Assembly: GCA_017940105.1 (NCBI GenBank) | Contig: JAGAZG010000126.1 | Coordinates: 1 to 7,394, forward strand | Origin: Mailhella sp. | GTDB lineage: Bacteria; Desulfobacterota; Desulfovibrionia; Desulfovibrionales; Desulfovibrionaceae | Direction: 5' to 3' | Length of the DNA stretch: 7,394 nt | Shown: one piece after another, positions 1 to 4,642 of the stretch | Position numbering within the stretch: position 1 is the stretch's first letter | How the letters are laid out: each line of letters opens with the position of its first letter | The notes under the pieces: generated by a model | The model's database searches: none | Seen by the model: the letters and a program-made list of their open reading frames with translations, nothing else | What the model was told of the DNA's origin: nothing | Position numbers and translations under genes: made by a program

Positions 1-102
1 AGCCTTGATAATGCTGCAATCATCACCGCCAAACGGCAGATAAGGCGAAACCCTCACCTCTCCAGTGCGCAATATATGAATCTTGATGTTCCTGTCTTCC
101 AT
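1..102 (-). CDS. MBL-fold metallo-hydrolase, AHL-lactonase-like (N-terminal fragment, runs off left edge)
   Basis: Only the first 34 codons are present, because the gene continues beyond base 1. The visible protein contains IKIHILRTGEVRVSPYLPFG followed by GDDCSIIKA. This resembles the first strands of metallo-beta-lactamase-fold proteins usually annotated as N-acyl homoserine lactonase family hydrolases (typical start MKIHVL.TG.V.VSPYLPFGG). The zinc-binding HxHxDH motif would lie outside the window, so catalytic competence cannot be judged. I chose the ATG at 102 because family members start just before the KIH strand and because GAAGGA lies about 10 bases upstream. In-frame ATGs at 126, 135 and 201 are possible, but the extension they add looks unlike the family. 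The gene follows umuC in the same direction with about 118 bases between them and no obvious terminator, so read-through from umuC is likely. The family assignment is from recognition of the N-terminus only. Confidence 0.6.
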   Translation of the reverse strand, partial: MEDRNIKIHILRTGEVRVSPYLPFGGDDCSIIKA

Positions 103-219
103 GGGTCCTTGTTCCTTCGTGCTCATGGCGGGCATGATAGGCTCTGGATACGCTTCCGGCAAGTGAAAGATAGTGTAAGGCGCAGAGGCTGTGCCCGTCA
201 TCCCCTCTTACCATATCAC

Positions 220-1512
220 TCAGCACTTCGCCACGGCCAGCTCATCCCAGCAGGTCGTATAAGAAGGCGACTTGTGGTCCTGCTTCAGCGCCCATACGCC
301 CTTGCCCAGCCCCTCGGCGCCGAACTTCACCGTGCCGCGCCCGTAGCGCAGGTTGGCGGCGTCCAGTGAAGCCATGAGGGCGTTGCGCCTGGCATCATGC
401 GCCTCATGCGCCATGGTGAGCAGGTTGCCCTGCACCTTGCCTCGCTCGCACAGGTCGAAGAGCATCACTCCGGCCTTGCCATAGGGCACGCCTGGCTGGA
501 ACATGGCTTCGGCGCTTGCGGCCGCCGCCTTTATGAATGCTGCGGTATCGCTGGTGGGGCTGCGGAAGATTATCTGCCGCGAGTCGCTGACGAACGGCTC
601 GTGAAAGTACGATGTGTGCATGAACACGAGCATGGCGGAAGACACCAGCTTTTCCCTGCGCATGCGTTCGGCGGCGCGGGCGCTGAACGAAGCGACGGCC
701 TGCTTGAGCAGGGCGGGGTCGGTAATCTTTTCGCCGAATGAACGGGAGCAGACCAGTGTCTTTCTGGTGGCAGGGCGTATCTGGTCATCCTCAATGCAGG
801 ATATGCCGCGAAGCTCCTGCTGCGTACGCCAGCCGGTGACGGTGAGCCGCTTCTGCACCCATTGGGGATCGGCGTGCTTCAGGTCGTACACTGTGGTGAT
901 GGCGAAGCGGTTGAGCAGGGCGAGCTTCTGCCTGCCGATGCCCCAGACTTCTTCCACGGGTATGCGCATGAACATGGCGTCCTGCTCTTCTTCAGGGCGC
1001 AGCAGCGAGAACACGCCTGAAGGCAGCTTTTTTGCGCCGTGGTTCGCCAGCTTTGCCAGCGTTCTGGTAGTGGCGACGCCGACGGAAACAGGCACGCCCA
1101 CCCATTGCAGCACGCGGGCACGTATCTCCCTGGCGATGGCGAGTGCGTTCGGCGCTTGATTTGGCGGCAGCTTCACGAAACACTCGTCTATCGAATACTG
1201 TTCGACGTCCGTGCCTGTGACGGACGCCACCACGCGCATCACGCGGCTGGAAATGTCGCCGTAAAGCGGAAAATTGGAAGAGAACACGCTGATGCGGTAC
1301 CGCCTGATTTCTCTCTTGAGCTTGAAGACGGCTTCGCCCATCTTTATGCCGAGCTTCTTCACTTCCTGGCTTCTGGCAATGACGCAGCCGTCGTTGTTCG
1401 AGAGCACCATGACCGGCTTGTTTGCCAGGTCCGGGCGGAAAAGGCGCTCACAGCTTGCGTAAAAGTTGTTGCAGTCGATGAGCAGAAAGAGTGAACGGGG
1501 GTGTGAACACAT
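220..1512 (-). CDS. umuC: Y-family DNA polymerase UmuC (DNA polymerase V catalytic subunit)
   Basis: This is a complete 430-residue protein, close to the 422 of E. coli UmuC, and it aligns along its whole length. UmuC is the error-prone translesion polymerase of the SOS response. The palm begins LIDCNNFYASCE (about 11-22), where D13 matches the first catalytic Asp. SNNDGCVIAR is at 38-47, and YSIDE at 106-110 supplies D109 and E110, so all three metal-binding acids are present. The usual Ala after SIDE is Cys here. VWGIGR at 189-194 marks the thumb helix-hairpin-helix, CSRSFGE at 255-261 opens the little-finger region, and QGNLL at 361-365 resembles the beta-clamp-binding motif (E. coli QLNLF). 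The C-terminal YTTCWDEL is also typical. Starts at 1512, 1515 or 1524 are all possible. I chose 1512 because no Shine-Dalgarno site exists for any of them and the predicted transcript begins near 1519. No umuD gene precedes it, which is unusual. Confidence 0.93.
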   Translation of the reverse strand: MCSHPRSLFLLIDCNNFYASCERLFRPDLANKPVMVLSNNDGCVIARSQEVKKLGIKMGEAVFKLKREIRRYRISVFSSNFPLYGDISSRVMRVVASVTGTDVEQYSIDECFVKLPPNQAPNALAIAREIRARVLQWVGVPVSVGVATTRTLAKLANHGAKKLPSGVFSLLRPEEEQDAMFMRIPVEEVWGIGRQKLALLNRFAITTVYDLKHADPQWVQKRLTVTGWRTQQELRGISCIEDDQIRPATRKTLVCSRSFGEKITDPALLKQAVASFSARAAERMRREKLVSSAMLVFMHTSYFHEPFVSDSRQIIFRSPTSDTAAFIKAAAASAEAMFQPGVPYGKAGVMLFDLCERGKVQGNLLTMAHEAHDARRNALMASLDAANLRYGRGTVKFGAEGLGKGVWALKQDHKSPSYTTCWDELAVAKC

Positions 1513-1525
1513 CATAAGCGGCATT

Positions 1526-1555
1526 ATTATTGCGTATTGGAAATACAATGGTCAA
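1526..1555 (-). promoter_or_regulatory. Predicted sigma-70-type promoter of umuC
   Basis: On the minus strand TTGACC (1550-1555, 5 of 6 to consensus) is followed after 18 bases by AATAAT (1526-1531, 5 of 6). The expected transcript start is near 1518-1519, only a few bases before the ATG codons at 1515 and 1512. That would give a leaderless or nearly leaderless mRNA and agrees with the missing ribosome-binding site. A palindrome occupies the spacer, so repression by an operator-bound protein is likely. Confidence 0.55.
1534..1546. promoter_or_regulatory. Palindromic operator-like site 1 (in umuC promoter spacer)
   Basis: GTATTGGAAATAC has 5-bp arms (GTATT/AATAC) around a GGA centre at 1540. 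It sits between the -35 and -10 of the leftward umuC promoter. It shares its ATTGGAAAT core with a second palindrome whose centre is exactly 30 bp to the right. It is not one of the LexA boxes I can recognise with confidence (CTGT-N8-ACAG or GAAC-N4-GTTC), so the binding protein is unknown. Confidence 0.6.
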
Positions 1556-1559
1556 GATA

Positions 1560-1588
1560 TTGCATATTGGAAATATGTGATGTAAAAT
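1560..1588 (+). promoter_or_regulatory. Predicted rightward sigma-70-type promoter, divergent from umuC
   Basis: TTGCAT (1560-1565) is followed after exactly 17 bases by TAAAAT (1583-1588, 5 of 6 to consensus). Transcription should start near 1595. The promoter is back-to-back with the umuC promoter, the two -35 elements being only four bases apart. Downstream lie a perfect 10-bp palindrome and a strong ribosome-binding site, but no full gene. Confidence 0.5.
1563..1577. promoter_or_regulatory. Palindromic operator-like site 2 (in rightward promoter spacer)
   Basis: CATATTGGAAATATG has 6-bp arms (CATATT/AATATG) around a GGA centre at 1570. It overlaps the -35 and spacer of the rightward promoter. 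Together with site 1 it forms a tandem pair on the same helical face (30 bp, about three turns), so cooperative binding of one dimeric repressor to both promoters is plausible. Confidence 0.6.
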
Positions 1589-1591
1589 ACC

Positions 1592-1601
1592 GCAGTACTG
1601 C
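1592..1601. repeat. Perfect 10-bp palindrome at the rightward transcription start
   Basis: GCAGTACTGC is self-complementary over all ten bases. It lies between the rightward -10 (ends 1588) and the ribosome-binding site (from 1605), overlapping the expected transcript start. It could be a third operator half-site pair or chance; its sequence differs from the two GGA-centred palindromes. Confidence 0.3.
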
Positions 1602-1604
1602 ACC

Positions 1605-1654
1605 AAAGGAGGGTACATATGAAGATATGTCTTTACAGGCATGTTGTCATATAG
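1605..1654 (+). other. Strong ribosome-binding site and 11-codon ORF, probable remnant of a lost gene
   Basis: AAAGGAGG (1605-1612) lies six bases before an ATG at 1619, which is an ideal translation start. The frame reads MKICLYRHVVI and then stops at TAG (1652-1654). The ORF overlaps the tail of the leftward DUF4143 remnant, which ends at 1633. A promoter with two operators plus such a start would be expected to serve a proper gene. The body of that gene appears to have been replaced at a junction near 1620-1633. A functional leader peptide is the alternative. Whether the 11-residue peptide is made cannot be told. Confidence 0.4.
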
Positions 1655-1953
1655 AGCGGCAGGTAAACGATTCCGTCCTCAATTTTAAAATCCTGGCTGT
1701 GGATGACATACGCCGTATGCAGCATTCCGGAGTATTTGGCGAGGCATTTTTTGATGGAACTGAGCGAATAGCCCTTGCCTGATTTTACTTCTATGGGGGA
1801 GATGTTGTGCCGTGACGAAATGGTTTTCTTGGCAATGAGAAAGTCGATCTCCATGCGGGAAGCCGCATCATCGCGAGATGAATTCGAATAGAAATACAGC
1901 TTGTGACCGGAAGCCACGAGCATCTGGGCCACGATATTTTCCACAAGCATGCC
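1633..1953 (-). pseudogene. DUF4143-type AAA ATPase, C-terminal remnant
   Basis: About 105 residues match the C-terminal DUF4143 domain found at the end of AAA-type ATP-binding proteins of roughly 390-400 residues. From the first Met (1950) the landmarks are LVENIVAQML (E4), MEIDFLI (D36), ISPIEVKSGKG (E54, K56) and the typical end IEDGIVYLPLYMTTCL. These acids and the Lys form the restriction-endonuclease-like (PD-(D/E)XK) signature known in this domain. The Walker A/B ATPase part and winged helix are missing. One codon before the Met is Gly, as in intact homologues, and the codon before that is an in-frame TAA (1954-1956), so the match is cut at a sharp boundary. No ribosome-binding site precedes the Met. 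The break falls at the terminator of the ankyrin gene, which suggests deletion or recombination there. It is most likely an inactive relic, although an expressed nuclease-like fragment cannot be excluded. Confidence 0.8.
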
Positions 1954-1956
1954 TTA

Positions 1957-1998
1957 AAAATGTCCGCAGCACCGAGTACCAGAAGCTGCGGATATTTT
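1957..1998 (-). terminator. Rho-independent terminator of the ankyrin gene (probably bidirectional)
   Basis: TCCGCAGC (1963-1970) pairs perfectly with GCTGCGGA (1985-1992) around a 14-base loop. An A run on the left (1956-1960) and a T run on the right (1995-1999) lengthen the stem. Read leftward, the hairpin is followed by ATTTTTAA, about 12 bases after the stop of the ankyrin gene. The T/A symmetry would also let it work rightward. Confidence 0.8.
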
Positions 1999-2010
1999 TC
2001 TGCAATGTCG

Positions 2011-3732
2011 CTACATTCCTGCTGCTTTGAAAAGTGCCTTCATCTCCTCGTTCTTGCCCTTGTCGACAATCTCCCTGAGGGATATGTTTTCTTTTTTGAA
2101 GCGCATTGTGACGTTGATGTCGGCCCCCCGCTCCAAAAGCAGCCTGGCAACATCTACGCTGCCGCTCCTAACTGCATAGGCCAGCGGTGGGATGCCGTCC
2201 TTGTCGGCGAGGTTTGGATCCGTGCCCTTGTCCAGCAGCTTCTTCGCAATGGAAGCGAGCCTGTTGTCCGCGGCAAAGATAAGCGCGGTGCGGCCATTGG
2301 CAACTTTGGCGTCCACAGCGGCACCGGCTGCAAGCAGGGCGTCCACGGCATCCTCGCGATTTTCGCGCACGGCGGCAATGAGCGGCGTAAGGTTGTTGCG
2401 GCCGGACGCGGCAAGGTTAGGGTCTGCCTTGTGCTCCAGCATTGCGCGGATGACGGCGATATCGATTTTTTCGTTACCGCAGGCTTCCAAAAGCGGGGTT
2501 TCGCCTTTTTCGTTGGCAAGGTTCGGGTCGGCGCCGGCTTCCAGCAAGGTCAGGGCCGCATCATCCGCATTGGACTTGACGGCGTAAAACAGGGCGCTTT
2601 CCTTGCGGTGATCCGCAATGTTGGGATTAGCGCCCGCACTGAGCATGACCCTGACGAATTCCGCAGACAGGTTGATGGCTTCAAAAAGCACGGGCGTGCG
2701 CCGTGACGAGCTTTCACGCATGCCGTTGGGATCCGCGCCGCAGGAAAGGATGAATTCCAGCATTTCCGGTGTTCGCCGTACGATGCTGTTGAAGCTCATC
2801 CACTGATAGAGGAAGGGGGAGCCATGGTCATCCAGGCGGTTCATGTCAGGCTTTGCCTGCAAAACGGCACGCAGTATCTCCAGCCCCTCGCCCTCCTTGT
2901 GTATGCTGACGAAAAGGGCGTTTTCCAGGACGGACCGGCTGAAATTCGTGTTTGCCCAGCTGACATCGGAGCCCGCCCTGATGAACGCCCTGACGACCTC
3001 CGCCTTTTTATCGCGGTACCTCGGGCCGCGCTGCTCATCAAGGTAGATCATGAGAACGGGCCATCCCGTCGAGCCGCAGTTGCTGCTGCACACGGCATTG
3101 GGGTTGGCACCGTTTTCCAGCGCGGCAATGATGTCCTGCGGCATTGTCTTTTCGCTCTCCACCATCCTCACAAAATCTTCATCGGGCATGGCTTCGGCTG
3201 CGCGGCGCGGCTTTTCATGCTGCTCAGGTTTGCCTGCCTGCTCCTGCGCCTTAGCCTGTGGCTGGACGGGCTCCGGACGGCTGGCAGCGCTTTGCGATCC
3301 GGGAACGGACGCATTCTCCTGTGTTTCGGCGTCGCCCTGCGGCGGTAGGGAGGCAGCTGAAGGTGCTGCGGCAACGGATAATCCGGGGATTTCCGCCAGG
3401 GCGGAACGCACAGCTGTTTCGTTTACCGTGACCCTGGCCTTCTGCGTCACTTTTCCGCCTTCCTCTTGTTTGTCCAGCACTTCCAGTTCTGTCAGAGAGG
3501 AAACATTTTTAAAAACGGCCTTCCGCAGATCCATGGCGAACTGCCTGGATTGTTCCGGCGTGAGCACGGTTTGCAAAAAACTGCGTATGGCGGACATGCG
3601 GCAGTTGCCCCCAGCAGACTCGGCAGTCTTTCCGCTGCCGCTCACTTCATACACGGCCGCCAGTGCAACCGGCGTGATCCCCAATGCAAGAGCCAGGGCG
3701 CATGCCACAGCAAAGTCCATCATTTTTGGCAT
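2011..3732 (-). CDS. Exported ankyrin-repeat protein
   Basis: This is a 573-residue protein. A signal peptide (residues 1 to about 25, hydrophobic core FAVACALALALGIT, likely cut after ALA) sends it across the inner membrane. Residues about 27-115 form a small unassigned domain (VYEVSGSGKTAESAGG, later VTQKARVTVNETAVRSAL). It is reminiscent of the alpha/beta domains in LPP20 or FlgT-like envelope proteins, but I cannot name it. Residues about 118-182 are a Pro/Gln/Ala/Glu-rich linker. From about 195 to the end there are some nine or ten ankyrin repeats, first divergent, then canonical (GADPNLANEKGETPLLEA, GRTALIFAADN, VARLLLERGADIN). Ankyrin arrays bind proteins; the partner is unknown. I chose ATG 3732 because GAGGA lies about six bases upstream; the in-frame TTG at 3738 would abut that site. 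The gene stands alone and ends at a clear terminator. An envelope scaffold or immunity-like role is possible but unproven. Confidence 0.9.
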   Translation of the reverse strand: MPKMMDFAVACALALALGITPVALAAVYEVSGSGKTAESAGGNCRMSAIRSFLQTVLTPEQSRQFAMDLRKAVFKNVSSLTELEVLDKQEEGGKVTQKARVTVNETAVRSALAEIPGLSVAAAPSAASLPPQGDAETQENASVPGSQSAASRPEPVQPQAKAQEQAGKPEQHEKPRRAAEAMPDEDFVRMVESEKTMPQDIIAALENGANPNAVCSSNCGSTGWPVLMIYLDEQRGPRYRDKKAEVVRAFIRAGSDVSWANTNFSRSVLENALFVSIHKEGEGLEILRAVLQAKPDMNRLDDHGSPFLYQWMSFNSIVRRTPEMLEFILSCGADPNGMRESSSRRTPVLFEAINLSAEFVRVMLSAGANPNIADHRKESALFYAVKSNADDAALTLLEAGADPNLANEKGETPLLEACGNEKIDIAVIRAMLEHKADPNLAASGRNNLTPLIAAVRENREDAVDALLAAGAAVDAKVANGRTALIFAADNRLASIAKKLLDKGTDPNLADKDGIPPLAYAVRSGSVDVARLLLERGADINVTMRFKKENISLREIVDKGKNEEMKALFKAAGM

Positions 3733-3741
3733 TGTCAATCC

Positions 3742-3831
3742 TCACTGCATGATGTTTTCGCAGGCGCAAAACAGATACGGCAAATTGTTCCGCATGGAAT
3801 GGAAAGCATTGATAATGTCTTCGTCCTTCAT
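3742..3831 (-). CDS. Possible 29-residue small protein or leader peptide upstream of the ankyrin gene
   Basis: ATG at 3831 opens a 29-codon frame that begins MKDEDIINAFHSMRNNLPYL, continues through a C-A-C pair and ends MQ. Its TGA (3742-3744) overlaps the GAGGA ribosome-binding site of the ankyrin gene, whose ATG is nine bases further on. This spacing would allow translational coupling. The codons look ordinary, and the acidic N-terminus followed by an amphipathic stretch is protein-like. The ribosome-binding site is weak (GGTGA about seven bases upstream). I do not recognise the sequence. A leader peptide, a real small protein or a chance frame are all possible. Confidence 0.35.
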   Translation of the reverse strand: MKDEDIINAFHSMRNNLPYLFCACENIMQ

Positions 3832-3855
3832 AAGAATTCACCGTTCAAGTAATAA

Positions 3856-3884
3856 AGTAAAGTCATTTGCCTTGCGCTGGGCAA
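3856..3884 (-). promoter_or_regulatory. Weak candidate promoter for the small ORF and ankyrin gene
   Basis: On the minus strand TTGCCC (3879-3884) and TTTACT (3856-3861) are 17 bases apart, each matching 4 of 6 consensus bases. It lies in the 229-base gap between the Pro/His gene's terminator and the ankyrin gene, about 25 bases before the small ORF. It is the best candidate I see there, but the match is mediocre. Confidence 0.25.
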
Positions 3885-3960
3885 TTAGAGCTCGTTCAGG
3901 AAAGATTGAGGCTGCCGTCAGGATTGGCAAGTGCCTTTGTGCATCAAGCCCATATGTTGA

Positions 3961-3996
3961 AAAGGCATACCCCGCCTATGCAGGGTATGCCTTTTT
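3961..3996 (-). terminator. Strong bidirectional hairpin terminator after the Pro/His-rich gene
   Basis: AAAGGCATACCC (3961-3972) pairs perfectly over 12 bp with GGGTATGCCTTT (3983-3994) around a 10-base loop. Read leftward it follows the stop of the Pro/His-rich gene by about six bases and ends in TTTTC. Read rightward it ends in TTTTT. It separates that gene from the ankyrin transcription unit. Confidence 0.9.
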
Positions 3997-4001
3997 GCTT
4001 G

Positions 4002-4439
4002 TTACCTGTAGTGACGAGGACGGGGAGCCGGTCTCGGACGAGGTGCAGGACCATAATGCTTTGGGCCGGGACCACGATGGATATGTGCCGGCCCATGCGG
4101 GCGAGGACCTGGACGCGGTGCAATATGCTTTGGGCCGTGAGGCCTGGGCGGAGGTCCATAGCGGTGCGGCCTCGGAGGAGGCGGACCGTAGCGGTGTGCC
4201 CTTGGCGGTGGAGGTCCATAGCGATGCGGACGTGGCGGTGGCGGCGGAGCAACTGCCACAGGGACGACGGGTACTGGAGCGTAGCCAACGCTGCCATAGC
4301 CAACATCTCCTACGGTAATGCCTACGCCAACGCCGGGAGTGTTGATGTTTAGGGATCCGCCTACTGAAGCGGCCTGAGCCTGTACCGTACCTGCAGTCAT
4401 AGCCAGACCGAGCACAAAGGAAAGAAAAATACTCTTCAT
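4002..4439 (-). CDS. Small exported Pro/His/Arg-rich basic protein
   Basis: This is a 145-residue protein of unknown function. MKSIFLSFVLGLAMTAGTVQAQA is a classic Sec signal peptide, with likely cleavage after AQA (about residue 23). Residues about 25-55 are Gly/Val-rich (SLNINTPGVGVGITVGDVGY). Then come a run of Pro and a low-complexity tail, in which HRYGPPPPR(P/A) occurs three times, followed by PHGPKH, PHGPAHIH and KHYGP. The tail holds all ten His and many Arg. I count only one acidic residue in the whole protein, so the mature chain is extremely basic. Extended Pro-rich envelope proteins of this kind may bind metal, anionic polymers or peptidoglycan; none of this is shown. AGGAGG lies six bases before the ATG, and a perfect terminator follows the stop. 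It is divergent from the large gene at 4643, and the two share a 203-base control region. Confidence 0.85.
   Translation of the reverse strand: MKSIFLSFVLGLAMTAGTVQAQAASVGGSLNINTPGVGVGITVGDVGYGSVGYAPVPVVPVAVAPPPPPRPHRYGPPPPRAHRYGPPPPRPHRYGPPPRPHGPKHIAPRPGPRPHGPAHIHRGPGPKHYGPAPRPRPAPRPRHYR
4151..4240. repeat. Three in-frame 30-bp tandem repeat units inside the Pro/His-rich gene
   Basis: Units start at 4151, 4181 and 4211. GAGGTCCATAGC opens the first and third units identically, while the middle one is diverged (GCGGACCGTAGC). Each unit encodes ten residues of the HRYGPPPPRP type on the minus strand. The exact 30-bp period points to duplication by slippage, so the copy number may vary between strains. 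Confidence 0.8.
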
Positions 4440-4505
4440 AGCAGCCTCCTGGTGCGGTGGAAAGTGAATACGACTCCCTTTGACCTGCAGGGTTTTTCAA
4501 GTTTA

Positions 4506-4522
4506 TTCTGATGTAATCAGAA
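4506..4522. promoter_or_regulatory. Perfect 17-bp palindrome, candidate activator or repressor site
   Basis: TTCTGATGTAATCAGAA has perfect 7-bp arms around GTA. It lies about 57 bases upstream of the -24 element of the rightward sigma-54 promoter, where an enhancer-binding protein could sit, and about 65 bases upstream of the leftward Pro/His-rich gene, so it could also control that gene. The cognate regulator is unknown. Confidence 0.55.
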
Positions 4523-4545
4523 GTTATGGCACATCGTTCTGACAC

Positions 4546-4577
4546 GCGCTGCCGTTTTCCTCCTTTTATGGCAGCGC
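4546..4577. repeat. Perfect 8-bp inverted repeat next to the -24 element
   Basis: GCGCTGCC (4546-4553) and GGCAGCGC (4570-4577) are exact inverted copies 16 bases apart, ending one base before the sigma-54 promoter match. No T run follows on the plus strand, so it does not look like a terminator. A two-site regulator target or an RNA hairpin in the leftward leader are possibilities. Confidence 0.5.
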
Positions 4578-4578
4578 A

Positions 4579-4595
4579 CTGGCATGGCCTTGGCA
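4579..4595 (+). promoter_or_regulatory. Predicted sigma-54 (-24/-12) promoter of the large gene
   Basis: CTGGCATGGCCTTGGCA matches the RpoN consensus YTGGCACGRNNNTTGCW except at two positions. It keeps the essential GG and GC doublets at the required 12-base distance (4581-4582 and 4593-4594). The transcript would start near 4606, before the ribosome-binding site at about 4632. Sigma-54 promoters need an AAA+ activator bound upstream, for which the palindrome at 4506-4522 is a candidate site. Confidence 0.6.
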
Positions 4596-4642
4596 TTCTC
4601 TTTTATATGCAGCCTGAGTAATTTCAAACATAAGGAAGAATC

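Noticed and set aside
103..219. Terminator between umuC and the MBL-fold gene
   Set aside because: Only a short, mismatched hairpin (around 179-196) without a T run is present; not enough to call a terminator.
23..226. Minus-strand frame of 67 codons overlapping the end of umuC
   Set aside because: It overlaps the MBL-fold gene in another frame. The His/Arg-rich product is unlike any family, whereas the other frame gives the clear YLPFGGDD signature.
1513..1548. TTG at 1548 as the umuC start (442 residues)
   Set aside because: It lies inside the promoter spacer and palindrome, upstream of the predicted transcript start, and adds residues with no counterpart in UmuC proteins.
4151..4240. Possible CRISPR-like array because of 30-bp periodicity
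   Set aside because: There are no spacers: the units are contiguous, in frame and encode a decapeptide repeat in a secreted protein.
3050..4318. Plus-strand frame of 422 codons
   Set aside because: It runs antisense through the signal-peptide half of the ankyrin gene, across a perfect terminator and into the Pro/His-rich gene. Its product is low-complexity and resembles no family; it is a GC-driven shadow.
4525..4545. A second sigma-54-like match beginning TGGCACATCG
   Set aside because: The -24-like half is good, but no GC doublet lies at the required distance for a -12 element.
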